Shown: piece after piece, positions 34,935-42,885 of the stretch
Layout: each line of letters begins with the position of its first letter
How positions within the stretch are numbered: position 1 is the stretch's first letter
Assembly (NCBI RefSeq): GCF_036077095.1
Contig: NZ_CP107960.1
Location: 372,001-436,000, forward strand
Reading direction: 5' to 3'
Origin: Streptomyces sp. NBC_00376
GTDB lineage: Bacteria; Actinomycetota; Actinomycetes; Streptomycetales; Streptomycetaceae
Length of the DNA: 64,000 nt
Translations under genes and position numbers: made by a program
The notes under the pieces: generated by a model
The model's input: only the letters and a program-made list of their open reading frames with translations
Database searches by the model: none
Told to the model about the DNA's origin: nothing

Positions 34935-35040
34935 CGACCGGACCCGCGATGAGCCCGACCAAGTTCTCATCGGTGGTCAAGGTGGTTGTATTGCGAGCGG
35001 GCTGCCGGACCGGCTCCAACCGGCGCCGGCCCGGTCGCGA

Positions 35041-35712
35041 TCACCAGCCGACCAGATCCATGGAGTTGCGAGCGAGCCAGTCCGTGAACGACACGGGGTA
35101 ACCATCCAGGTTCAAAGGAAGGATCTGGTCGCAGGTGGCCCGGCCGTCGAACCACAGAGAGCCCCGGTGCGGACCGGTGACAACGAGCAGGGTCGAGAAG
35201 CCACAGCCGTTGTCCTGGATAAATACAGCGCCGGCAGTCCTGCGCTCCTGGAACACCCCGTACTCGGCGTCCCACTGCTTCCACGCCGCCTGGTAGGCGT
35301 CGTGATCCGGAAAGTCCGGCGCCTGCGGCTCACGTGCGTCCAGCTCATCCTCGTACGCACGGTAGGAGTCGGGATGCGGGAAGTCAGTGGTGAGCAAGTG
35401 GTAGTTGGCGCTTGAGTCCCCATGCCAGCCCCAGCCCGCCGCGGATTGGCACAACCGGTTCACCACACCGCCGGCGCTCTGCCGGAGCAAGTACTCCCGG
35501 TACTGGTCCGGGAACACGATGCCCAGCTCCGCCTCCGCTTCGCAGATCTCCGCCTCGGACAGTGGTGGTGGGGAAATGACCTGCCGCGCGGGAGGAGAGC
35601 CGCACTCGTAGGAGCGCCGCCCACGAGCCATGCGTTGGTCCTCCGCCATCCAATCGGTCGTCGTGGCGGTGAGGACAGACGCACGCGATTCTTCAGGACT
35701 CTGCCATGACAT
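35041..35712 (-). CDS. SMI1/KNR4 family protein (immunity-like)
   Basis: A 223-residue protein starting MSWQSPEESRASVLTATTTD at 35712. SUKH signature: LSEAEICEAEAELGIVFPDQ and YREYLLRQSAGGVVNRLCQS, then the aromatic HLLTTDFPHPDSYRAYEDEL region, FIQDNGCGFSTLLVVTGPHR and a final VSFTDWLARNSMDLVGW, all standard for this family (a G-C-G-F-x-x-L motif in the core strand). It follows the gene at 36131 by 14 bases on the same strand, forming a two-gene operon. Probably an immunity or regulatory protein. Confidence 0.85.
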   Translation of the reverse strand: MSWQSPEESRASVLTATTTDWMAEDQRMARGRRSYECGSPPARQVISPPPLSEAEICEAEAELGIVFPDQYREYLLRQSAGGVVNRLCQSAAGWGWHGDSSANYHLLTTDFPHPDSYRAYEDELDAREPQAPDFPDHDAYQAAWKQWDAEYGVFQERRTAGAVFIQDNGCGFSTLLVVTGPHRGSLWFDGRATCDQILPLNLDGYPVSFTDWLARNSMDLVGW

Positions 35713-35726
35713 GGATGCGATCCGAT

Positions 35727-36131
35727 CTACTGGAGGTCCGTACTTGCTTGGCGGCGCCAGTCCCATCCGGGGTAACGGTCCACCAGCGTGAGGAACTCGC
35801 TCGCCTGCAGGATCTCGTGGTGATTGGTGTCGACAAGGCCGTCGACACCGGGCAGGACGTCGCGGAGGAAGGCCCGGGCCGCGTCCATGGACTGGCACGA
35901 CACGTAGACCGCGTACGGTTCCCCGATCCGGGTCGTCACCTGCTCGATCTCCTCCGGCTCGTAGTCCGCCAGGATCCCACCCGAGAGGTCGATGCAGTAC
36001 GAGTACCCGTGCCGGTACAGCCTTTCGTCACCCGTCACGGGATCCGGCACGAGCTCAAGGGAACGGATGCGCCCCTCAAACGACGGGCGTCGCTTCGCAG
36101 GGACGAGAATGATCACAGATGGCCAGGACAC
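35727..36131 (-). CDS. Hypothetical protein in operon with an SMI1/KNR4 gene
   Basis: A 134-residue protein from a GTG at 36131 with GGAGGTG just upstream, which decides the start. It begins VSWPSVIILVPAKRRPSFEG, contains RLYRHGYSYCIDLSGGILAD and YAVYVSCQSMDAARAFLRDV, and ends DRYPGWDWRRQASTDLQ. It is soluble with no signal or membrane segment, and I do not recognise the family. Being the first gene of a two-gene operon with an SMI1/KNR4 protein, it may be another immunity-type protein. Confidence 0.62.
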   Translation of the reverse strand: MSWPSVIILVPAKRRPSFEGRIRSLELVPDPVTGDERLYRHGYSYCIDLSGGILADYEPEEIEQVTTRIGEPYAVYVSCQSMDAARAFLRDVLPGVDGLVDTNHHEILQASEFLTLVDRYPGWDWRRQASTDLQ

Positions 36132-36564
36132 GCGTTCACCTCCCCCAGCGACCGTAGTCGAGCAGTCCCCTCGGGTCGCCAGATTTTCCGTCCGGCGAAG
36201 CGGCTTCTTCACCGAGGAGAAAGGTGCTGGCCCCGGGACAGCCCTTTGGGCCGCGGCGCCGGCCGAAGCACGCCGTCCGCGCCGACCGGAAAGGCGAACG
36301 GCTCGATCGGCTCCACCGCCGGCCGCTCGGAGACCCGGTCGTCGAAGCCGGCCCGTGAACCGACCCGGCAGCCACCGCTGCCGGCCCGGACCCCGGCCCT
36401 CAGGTCGGCCGGTCCCACTGCGGAACTCGACGACCTCAAGGGTTCCGGTCTGCCAGTTGTCCCGCGTGAAGGGCCTGCCGCATCCGAGCGACTACGCCCG
36501 TGCCGCGCGGCAGGCCCTCACGGTGGGATCCGGGCGGACCGGGTCGAGCCCGCCCGGCGTGGCG
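36132..36564. other. 433-bp region without a convincing gene
   Basis: This stretch separates the hypothetical/SMI1 operon from the protease gene. It contains the protease terminator hairpin (36470-36518). A short minus-strand frame (36209-36439) reads FDDRVSERPAVEPIEPFAFP, but it has no ribosome site and no recognisable homology; it may be a gene relic. Confidence 0.4.
36470..36518 (-). terminator. Hairpin terminator downstream of the streptogrisin-like gene
   Basis: AGGGCCTGCCGC (36470-36481) pairs perfectly with GCGGCAGGCCCT (36507-36518), extended by GTG/CAC with one bulge. The 12-bp stem lies 46 bases past the protease stop at 36565. The loop is ~25 bases and there is no U-tract, as is common for Streptomyces terminators. 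Confidence 0.65.
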
Positions 36565-37734
36565 TCAGGCTGTGTGCAGTGTCAGCCCGTACCGGTTCAG
36601 GATCTCGTTGATCGGCTGGTGCCAGGTCTCCCCGCCGCTGGTGCAGTTGCCCCAGCCGCCGGACGTGACTCCCTGGGCCTGGTCCCCGCTGATGAACGAG
36701 CCGCCCGAATCTCCCGGCTCGGCGCAGACGCTCGTCTTGGTCATCTGGTGAACCGCGCCCTGGCTGTAGTTCACCGTCTCGTTCGTGGCCAGCACGTTGC
36801 CGCAGTGCCAGTGGCTCGTGGAGCCGGAGCGACATACCGAGGCGCCGATGGGTGCCTCTGCGGAGCCCCGCACCAACTGGTCCGAGACGGTGCCCCAGCC
36901 GAGTACGACGGGGACGGTCCACCAGCCGTTGCCGACACTCACCCAGGCGTAGTCGTCGCCGGGGAAGGACGACCCCTGGAAGTTGCCGATGGCCGAACGG
37001 TCCCATCCGCTGACCGCGGCGCCCGTCTGTCCGCAATGGCCTGCCGTGACGAAGCCACCGTGCACGGAGAAGCCGATGGAACACCGGACGTTGCCCGTGT
37101 AGTAGGGATCGCCGCCCACGGTTCCGGCAGCGAAGGTTCTGGGCCCTTCGGGAGTCTGCTTCACCTGCACGGGGCCGGCCTTGCGGGCCCGTTCGACGAA
37201 GGTGCGGACATCGTTGTCATACGCCGCCGAAGCGACAACGTCGATGACGACCCGGTTGGCCTTCGGGTCCACGTGCCAGCTGCTGACACCTGCCGGTGCC
37301 GCGAGTCCGTCGATCCGGGCCTTGGCCGCGTCGAGCTGCCGCACGCTGTGGCGCACCTGCCGGGCGGATGCCCCCAAGGCGCGTACGGCGGCCGACTTCC
37401 GGCCGTCGGTCACCGCCACGGCGAGCCTGCCGGTGGCCGGATCGAACCAGGAACCGGCGTAGGAGGAACCGGCGGCCCGTCGCGCCTTGTCCTGTAAAGC
37501 GGTTGCCGTCTTCTCCGCGGCCAGCCGCGCCCTGGCCTGGCTTTCCGTCAGGCCGAGGTCTCGCCGCATGGCGGCGAACAGTCCTGCGGACGCCGGCGCC
37601 TCACCGGCCGTGGAGCGGGGTGTTGCGGGAGGTGGGTCCACGGTGGCGGCGGATGCCGGGCCGGAGGCAAGCCCCACAGTCGCCCAGGCTCCGACGACCA
37701 GTGCGGCGGCCAGGCTCGTTCGCAGCGCGTTCAT
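36565..37734 (-). CDS. Secreted S1 family serine protease (streptogrisin / alpha-lytic protease type)
   Basis: A 389-residue preproprotease from the ATG at 37734. A Sec signal (LRTSLAAALVVGAWATVGLA, then SGPASAA) is followed by the alpha-lytic protease prodomain (FAAMRRDLGLTESQARARLA; SYAGSWFDPATGRLAVAVTD). The mature chymotrypsin-fold domain starts near TVGGDPYYTG. The triad is visible: His in VTAGHCGQTG, Asp in FPGDDYAWVSVGN, Ser in EPGDSGGSFISGDQ. The prodomain acts as a folding chaperone and is removed by self-cleavage; the enzyme degrades extracellular protein. A LacI-type palindrome lies ~75 bases upstream of the start. Confidence 0.93.
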   Translation of the reverse strand: MNALRTSLAAALVVGAWATVGLASGPASAATVDPPPATPRSTAGEAPASAGLFAAMRRDLGLTESQARARLAAEKTATALQDKARRAAGSSYAGSWFDPATGRLAVAVTDGRKSAAVRALGASARQVRHSVRQLDAAKARIDGLAAPAGVSSWHVDPKANRVVIDVVASAAYDNDVRTFVERARKAGPVQVKQTPEGPRTFAAGTVGGDPYYTGNVRCSIGFSVHGGFVTAGHCGQTGAAVSGWDRSAIGNFQGSSFPGDDYAWVSVGNGWWTVPVVLGWGTVSDQLVRGSAEAPIGASVCRSGSTSHWHCGNVLATNETVNYSQGAVHQMTKTSVCAEPGDSGGSFISGDQAQGVTSGGWGNCTSGGETWHQPINEILNRYGLTLHTA

Positions 37735-38068
37735 ACATCTCAAGACAGTGGCCCTTCTGTTGTTCCGAAATCGCGGGGAGGAACAGCAGGCGTCCGAGAG
37801 CTCAGATCTGAGAGCGCTCTCAGAGTGTGCCGCAACGGACTGTAACGCAGCATCACTATCAGGTCCATGCCAATGAACGAACGCCCCTGGATCGTTGGAC
37901 GACAGGTGCTTGCCGTTGCGGAGGCTCCTGCCCATCAGGCCCGGACCCACCGCTCTCGAACCCGGCGCGGACACCTATGCTCGCGTCAGATGATCGAGCG
38001 TGCCCGATGTCTCGGTGTCCACCACATGCCCCGCGAAAAGCAGCGCGCCCTCCCGCAGGAGCCTCACC
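37735..38068. other. Divergent intergenic region, 334 bp
   Basis: The region between the protease and AbiEii-like genes holds the LacI-type palindromes near its left end. Further right I see no RNA gene or reading frame with coding character. Promoters for both divergent genes must lie here, but no clear -10/-35 pair stands out. Confidence 0.4.
37801..37824. promoter_or_regulatory. LacI-type palindromic operator upstream of the protease gene
   Basis: TCTGAGAGCGCTCTCAGA (37807-37824) is a perfect 18-bp palindrome overlapping a second one, CTCAGATCTGAG (37801-37812). The core TGAGAGCGCTCTCA is close to the CebR/CelR-type box TGGGAGCGCTCCCA of actinobacterial LacI regulators and has the central CG step typical of that family. 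It lies in the 334-base gap between the protease and the divergent nucleotidyltransferase gene. Confidence 0.6.
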
Positions 38069-39382
38069 ATGACATCTTCCGCCGACGGATCCACCGCCTG
38101 GAGCAGGTTGTGGACGGAGACCTCGCAGGTCCCGCATGCGCCCCTCGACGAGGAGACGCGGCGCAGATCAGACTTTCCGGACACGTTGCTGCCCGCACCG
38201 GACGGCATGAATCATCCACTGATCTTCGAGCCCGCTCTGAAGCAGTTCGCCAATGCCTACCGGTCCGGAGAGCCGCTCTTCGGCGAGGACCGGGAAGAGG
38301 TGGGGCAGGCCTGGCATCGGGCGCGGCGTACCGTACTGGACACGGTGCTCGCGTCCGTAGCGGACGGCCCGTGGGGTAACCGTCTGGTGCTGCGTGGGAG
38401 CGTGTTGATGGCCACGTGGTTCGGGGAGGCCGCCCGTGATCCGGGAGATCTGGACTTCCTCTTCGTGCCCCGGGACTGGGGCATGGACGACCCTCGTGCC
38501 ACGGGTCTCTTCGACGCGATCGCCCGGGACGCGGCAGCTGCGGCCGCCGCCCATGGCTCGGTACGGATCGACGCGGCGGGCCTGGTGACCGAGGACATCT
38601 GGACGTACGACCGGGTTCCGGGCCGGCGCATGCTGCTTCCGTGGACGGCGGACGGAGTGCCCGGCGGGACCGTACAGCTCGACGTGGTGTTCAACGAGAC
38701 CCTGCCCTCTCCCGCCGTGCTCACCGAGCTTCAGCCGCTGGGAGACGGACCGGGTTGCCGGGTGCAGGCGGTGTCGCCCGAGCTGTCACTCGCCTGGAAG
38801 TTGCTGTGGCTGATCACCGACGCGTATCCGCAGGGCAAGGATCTGTACGACGCCGTGCTGCTCGCGGAACGCACCCTGCCGAGTTACGAACTGGTGCGGG
38901 AAGCCTTCGTTCTCGGCGGGACCGAGGGACTGCGGCCCGTCGGCGCCTGGTGGCTCCACGAGTTGGGGGTGACCGATTGGGAGCACTTCACCACCGAACA
39001 CCCGTGGGTCACGGAGAGCGCGACGAGCTACTGCGAACGCCTCACGCGGGCGCTGGCGCCGCTGCTGGAGACGGCGGAGCGGCCGGACAGGGCGGACTCG
39101 GATGTATCGGACCAGTACCGGCAGTGGGCCCGGTGGCTGCAACCACTGGTGGAATCCACGCGCGCCGCAGCCGCGGAGGATCCTGCCGCCGTACTCGGGT
39201 TTCTGGCCGAGGGCGGGTGGGACGGGCTGAAGGCGGCCGTCGTGGTCGTACGCGAGATCGCCGGGCCTCGGCGTCTCGGCCCGGCGGAGGCACTCGCCAG
39301 TGTCCTGTCCCACGAGCGTAGTTGGCGGTACTGGCGGAACCATCCCGAGGCCTGCGACCAAGCCCTCGACGAGCTGAACTGA
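38069..39382 (+). CDS. Nucleotidyl transferase AbiEii/AbiGii toxin-family-like protein
   Basis: A 437-residue protein from the ATG at 38069, chosen for the CAGGAG eight bases upstream (the ATG at 38207 would also give a complete domain). The minimal nucleotidyltransferase core is RLVLRGSVLMATWFGEAARD followed by PGDLDFLFVP, i.e. G-S-x(n)-D-x-D. The LQLDVVFNETLPSP-like third acidic segment appears as VQLDVVFNE, and LAWKLLWLITDAYPQGKDLY matches the helical part after the fold in AbiEii proteins. AbiEii toxins transfer nucleotides to tRNA; no AbiEi antitoxin is adjacent, so this may be an orphan or a chromosomal relative with another role. Confidence 0.75.
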   Translation: MTSSADGSTAWSRLWTETSQVPHAPLDEETRRRSDFPDTLLPAPDGMNHPLIFEPALKQFANAYRSGEPLFGEDREEVGQAWHRARRTVLDTVLASVADGPWGNRLVLRGSVLMATWFGEAARDPGDLDFLFVPRDWGMDDPRATGLFDAIARDAAAAAAAHGSVRIDAAGLVTEDIWTYDRVPGRRMLLPWTADGVPGGTVQLDVVFNETLPSPAVLTELQPLGDGPGCRVQAVSPELSLAWKLLWLITDAYPQGKDLYDAVLLAERTLPSYELVREAFVLGGTEGLRPVGAWWLHELGVTDWEHFTTEHPWVTESATSYCERLTRALAPLLETAERPDRADSDVSDQYRQWARWLQPLVESTRAAAAEDPAAVLGFLAEGGWDGLKAAVVVVREIAGPRRLGPAEALASVLSHERSWRYWRNHPEACDQALDELN

Positions 39383-39396
39383 TCAACTCCCCGGGC

Positions 39397-39437
39397 CCGG
39401 CTCCGTCCACACCGATCAGCTCCCCGGGCCCGACCCG
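39397..39437. repeat. Short direct repeat downstream of the AbiEii-like gene
   Basis: The sequence CTCCCCGGGCCCG occurs twice, each within GATCA[A/G]CTCCCCGGGCCCG, about 35 bases apart just after the AbiEii-like stop codon. Each copy contains a GC-rich palindrome (CCCGGG, GGGCCC). Significance unknown. Confidence 0.5.
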
Positions 39438-39478
39438 GCCTGTACTGGTCGGCTGCCCCGACCCCGACCCCGGCCCCG

Positions 39479-39748
39479 TCAGCCGGCCCGGCCGATCGCG
39501 CTGCGCAGCATGGCGACCGTCGTCGCGGCGGCCGCGCGTTCCGCCGCGTCCTCCGTCGCGCGCACTCGCTCCTCCAGGAGCACCACGGCCGCCTGGAGGA
39601 CTCCCACACGTACCGGAACGCTCTGCATCGCCGTCAGCACGGCCGCTGCCTGTTCGGCCGGGGTGGCCGTGGCGGCCTGCGGAATGAGGGTGGTGATTCC
39701 GCGCCCGAGTGCGCGGTCGCGAGGCGGCTGAGCCGCGGCTGTGGTCAC
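39479..39748 (-). CDS. Small Ala-rich helical protein
   Basis: An 89-residue protein from a GTG at 39748 (or 95 from a GTG at 39766). The sequence is Ala-rich and strongly helical (EQAAAVLTAMQSVPVRVGVL, LLEERVRATEDAAERAAAAT), compatible with a coiled coil. No known family. It lies just downstream of a MarR gene on the same strand (gap under 40 bases) and is probably co-transcribed with it. Confidence 0.5.
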   Translation of the reverse strand: MTTAAAQPPRDRALGRGITTLIPQAATATPAEQAAAVLTAMQSVPVRVGVLQAAVVLLEERVRATEDAAERAAAATTVAMLRSAIGRAG

Positions 39749-39783
39749 CCGAGAAGTGTGCCGCACCGAGCCCGGGGAATCGG

Positions 39784-40278
39784 TCAGCGACCTGACATCG
39801 ACTCTTCGGGGCCGTCATGGACATGGGCGTGGACACGCCTCAACAGAGCTGCCAGCTGGGCTTGTTCGCGCGCGGTCAGGGGGGCGAGCAGTGTCTTCTG
39901 CACGCTCAGCGCATCGTCCTGGAGCTCTGCGAGCACCGCACGGCCGGCCGGGTTGGGTGTGACGGTCACCCGGCGGCGGTCTCCGGTGTCCCGGGCCCGG
40001 TCGACGAGACCGGCCAGCGCGAGATCGTCCACGATCTTGACGATGTCGCTCCGGTCGATCCCGAGCCGGGATGCCAGTTCCCGTTGCGCATGGGGGCCGA
40101 AGTCGATGAGTGCCGACAGCACGGCCAGGTGCCAGATCCGCATGTCGCGCTCGGCAAGTCGCGCCGCCAGCCGGCTCCGCGCCGCTTTGCCGGTCTTGGA
40201 CAGCAGGTATGTCGTGAGTCCCAGGAGGCTGGGCGGGGTCGCGCACATCGCCGGCCATCTTAGGCGCGCACCCGTCAT
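39784..40278 (-). CDS. MarR family transcriptional regulator
   Basis: A 164-residue winged-helix protein from the ATG at 40278, with AGGTG eight bases upstream. The DNA-binding region is HAQRELASRLGIDRSDIVKI and VDDLALAGLVDRARDTGDRR, then RRVTVTPNPAGRAVLAELQD, with the wing R-R-x-x-V-T. Helices at both ends provide the dimer interface. Targets are unknown; the only co-directional neighbour is the small Ala-rich gene. Confidence 0.9.
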   Translation of the reverse strand: MTGARLRWPAMCATPPSLLGLTTYLLSKTGKAARSRLAARLAERDMRIWHLAVLSALIDFGPHAQRELASRLGIDRSDIVKIVDDLALAGLVDRARDTGDRRRVTVTPNPAGRAVLAELQDDALSVQKTLLAPLTAREQAQLAALLRRVHAHVHDGPEESMSGR

Positions 40279-40434
40279 GGGTTTTCACCTGCTGATCGGC
40301 GCACGCCTCGGCTGCCGGCACCGGCGCCGGCACCTGCTGATGAGCGGGGTCGTCGGAGGCTCTGCCCGCCGCTACGGCCCGGTCACGCCCCTCCCGATCG
40401 GGGCCGCCCGCCGACGCGTACGGTCCCGCGGCAG

Positions 40435-40986
40435 CTACCCCCGGGCCCAGTTGCGCATGGCGGTCCGGGAGGAGAAGTCGGCGACGTCCTTGTCGAGCGG
40501 GTGGTCGGTGTACTGATGGATACGCCAGGAGGCTTTGATCCTGGGCTTTCCGGCGGTCACGTAGTCGGCGATCCAGAGACCGTCACCCGCGTACGACGTG
40601 GTGTCGTGGTTCAGCCAGAAGTATTGGTTGCAGTACAGCAGAACCTTGTGGTGCGGCCGCAGGCGCTTGACCTCACGGATGAACCGGTCCTTCTCCGCGT
40701 TGCCGGCCCGGGTGCCTTCGCCGTTCTCCTCCCAGTCCACGGCGAGCAGATCGCCCGCCTTCTCCGGGGCCTTGCTCACGAAGTACTCGGCCTGGGCCGT
40801 GATGTTCCCCGGCCAGAGGAAGTGGTAGAAGCCGACCACGCACTCCGCGTCCCTCGCCCGTTTCACCTGCGCCGAGAGATGCGGATTGATGTACGAACGG
40901 CCCTCGGTGGCCTTGATGAAGACGAAGTCCAGTCCGTCCGTGCCGAAGGACGACTGATGGGAACTGACGTCGACGCCATGGAGCAT
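40435..40986 (-). CDS. Glycoside hydrolase family 25 (lysozyme) protein
   Basis: A 183-residue GH25 domain starting MLHGVDVSSHQSSFGTDGLD at 40986. Family hallmarks: the first Asp in GVDVSSHQ, DFVFIKATEGRSYINPHL, VVGFYHFLWPGNITAQAEYF and the catalytic LLAVDWEENGEGTR (D-x-E pair), then KVLLYCNQYFWLNHDTTSY, DGLWIADYVT and the final HQYTD. It cleaves the beta-1,4 bond between N-acetylmuramic acid and N-acetylglucosamine. No signal peptide is visible, so it either needs another export route or acts inside; phage-related endolysin origin is possible. Confidence 0.9.
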   Translation of the reverse strand: MLHGVDVSSHQSSFGTDGLDFVFIKATEGRSYINPHLSAQVKRARDAECVVGFYHFLWPGNITAQAEYFVSKAPEKAGDLLAVDWEENGEGTRAGNAEKDRFIREVKRLRPHHKVLLYCNQYFWLNHDTTSYAGDGLWIADYVTAGKPRIKASWRIHQYTDHPLDKDVADFSSRTAMRNWARG

Positions 40987-41175
40987 GGGCACCGCCTTCA
41001 CATGGGATGAGTGCTTCGGTTGTCTTCCTGTAGGTGCCCGCAGTCGGTCGTTCCCATCCTTCGGATGAACGGGCGAATCGTTTTGCCATTGCCAGGAATA
41101 CAGCCCGGAAACGGGTAGTTGATGAACCCGCGAGACCACATCACGTACCGCAGTCGCCATCGGAAGGTCGGATCC

Positions 41176-41835
41176 ATGAAGATCGGCATCATCGGAGCGG
41201 GCAACATCGGCGGAAACCTCGCCCGGCGCCTCACCGCACTGGGCCACGAGGTGTCCATCGCCAATTCGCGTGGACCGCAGACGCTCGCCGCGCTCGCCGA
41301 CGAGACCGGAGCCACGGCGGTCCTCGCCTCTCAGGCGGCTCAGGGGGCCCAGGTCGTTGTCGTCACCGTCCCGCTCAAGGCCGTCCCCGACCTGCCCGCC
41401 GGGTTGATCGACGGTGCTGCGGACGGGGTCGCGGTCATCGACACGGGCAACTACTACCCGCAGCAGCGCGACGGCCGCATCGCCGCGATCGAGGACGGCA
41501 AGCCCGAGAGCCGGTGGACCGAGGAGCAGATCGGCCACCCGGTGATCAAGGCGTTCAACGGAACGTACGCCCAGGACATCCTCTCCAACGGGCTCCCCGC
41601 GGGAAGTCCCGGCCGTCAGGCGCTTCCGGTGGCCGGTGACGACGCGGCGGCCAAGCAGGTCGTGCGCGATCTCATCGACGAGCTGGGCTTTGACACCGTG
41701 GACGCGGGGGGACTCGACGAGTCCTGGCGTCAGCAGCCCGGTACGCCTGTTTACGGTCATCAGGGCGACGTGGAGGCCATTCGCAAGGCACTCGCCGAGG
41801 CGTCCCCCGAGCGCACCGCCGAGTGGCGCGCCTGA
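41176..41835 (+). CDS. F420/NADP-type oxidoreductase (NAD(P)-binding, 'coenzyme F420-dependent' family)
   Basis: A 219-residue Rossmann protein starting MKIGIIGAGNIGGNLARRLT at 41176 (GGAAGGTCGG upstream). The dinucleotide-binding G-x-G-x-x-G and the NADP-type ANSRGPQTL loop after strand 2 are visible, as is VVVVTVPLKAVPDLPAGLID. The family (F420_oxidored) includes NADPH:F420 oxidoreductases and related reductases with various substrates; streptomycetes carry many. The sequence IKAFNGTYAQDILSNG resembles the conserved K-A-F-N segment. Single gene. Confidence 0.85.
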   Translation: MKIGIIGAGNIGGNLARRLTALGHEVSIANSRGPQTLAALADETGATAVLASQAAQGAQVVVVTVPLKAVPDLPAGLIDGAADGVAVIDTGNYYPQQRDGRIAAIEDGKPESRWTEEQIGHPVIKAFNGTYAQDILSNGLPAGSPGRQALPVAGDDAAAKQVVRDLIDELGFDTVDAGGLDESWRQQPGTPVYGHQGDVEAIRKALAEASPERTAEWRA

Positions 41836-41931
41836 GGTTCGCCGGCGCCGGGGCACGGCGGGTGGCGCTCGCCGCCCCCGGCGCTCGGTCACCGTCTGGC
41901 CGGCCCGGGACGTTGGCATCGGCCGTGCTCC

Positions 41932-42361
41932 TCAGCCGTCGAAGCCGGTGCTCCGGCTGACCTCCTCCCATGCGAGTGTCTCGGCACGGGCCGCTTCGAG
42001 GTGGGCCTGGATCGCGTCGGTCGCGTCGTTGCCGAGCGGCAGTCGCAGGGGCGGCTCCTCGGCGGCGAGGGCGGTGAGGATGGCCGCCGCGGCCTTGTCG
42101 GGGTCGCCCTCCTGCTTCCGTCCGAGTCGGGCAGGCCTGTCCGTACGCGGCCGACGGTCGCCTCGTACGCCGGCATCGCGGCGGTCTGCCGGAGCGCCCC
42201 TCCCCCGGCGAATCCGGTCCGGAATGCTCCGGGTTCGACGATGAGTACCTTGATCCCGTGCGGGGCGACCTCGGCCGCGAGCGCCTCGGACAGGCCTTCG
42301 AGGGCGAACTTGCTCGCCGAGTAGGCGCCGACTCCGGGGAAGGTGAACCGGCCGCCCATGC
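41932..42361 (-). pseudogene. SDR family oxidoreductase, C-terminal half only, frameshifted
   Basis: Read leftward from ~42361: GGRFTFPGVGAYSASKFALE, GLSEALAAEVAPHGIKVLIV, EPGAFRTGF. This is the active-site region (Y-x-x-x-K) and following helix of a classical SDR. Near 42115 the homology shifts frame and continues RKQEGDPDKAAAAILTALAA and EEPPLRLPLGNDATDAIQAH to the stop at 41932. The cofactor-binding N-terminal half (G-x-x-x-G-x-G) is absent: sequence beyond 42361 belongs to a LysR fragment on the other strand. Confidence 0.82.
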
Positions 42362-42884
42362 GATACGACTGGGGGCAGGAGGCCGCGGCTCTGCGCGAAG
42401 GGCTGGTCGACGTGGCTTTCGTCGGGTTGCCCAATGACCTGACCGGCCTCCGCTCGGAGCTGGTGCATACGGAGCCGCGCGTCGTGGGAATGCCGTCCGG
42501 GCATGCGCTCGCGGGACGCGACGGGATCTCCGTGCTCGACGTCGCCGACGAACCGTTGATGTGGACCGAGCGTGCGCCGCGCGAGTGGGTGGACTGGTGG
42601 GCGGTCAACCCCCGCCCGGACGGATCGAGTCCCAGGTGGGGGCCGACCAACGACGACGTCGAGGAGATGCTGGAGCAGGTGGCGGGGGTTCCGCCGTCTG
42701 CTTCGCGCCGATGAGCATGGCCAGGTACTACGCCCGGCCCGATCTCACCTGGGTGCCGCTGACCGATGCCGAGCCCCTGCGGACCGTGCTCGCCTGGGTC
42801 GACGGCACGGACAGCAGCCTGGTGCGGGGGTTCGCGAGCATCGTGCGTGAACTGGCGGCCGCCGGGTCCGGCGGCCGGACCTGA
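42361..42884 (+). pseudogene. LysR family regulator, effector domain only, frameshifted
   Basis: The + strand from ~42358 encodes RYDWGQEAAALREGLVDVAF, PNDLTGLRSELVHTEPRVVG, MPSGHALAGRDGISVLDVAD, a typical LysR substrate-binding domain starting in mid-domain. At the G-run 42684-42688 a base is missing; the other frame continues GSAVCFAPMSMARYYARPDL, TWVPLTDAEPLRTVLAWVDG to a stop at 42884. The N-terminal helix-turn-helix is gone, so this cannot act as a regulator. Confidence 0.82.
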
Positions 42885-42885
42885 A

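Noticed and set aside
36209..36439. 76-codon minus-strand frame downstream of the protease
   Set aside because: No ribosome site and no family; it could be a relic, but evidence is too thin for a gene call.
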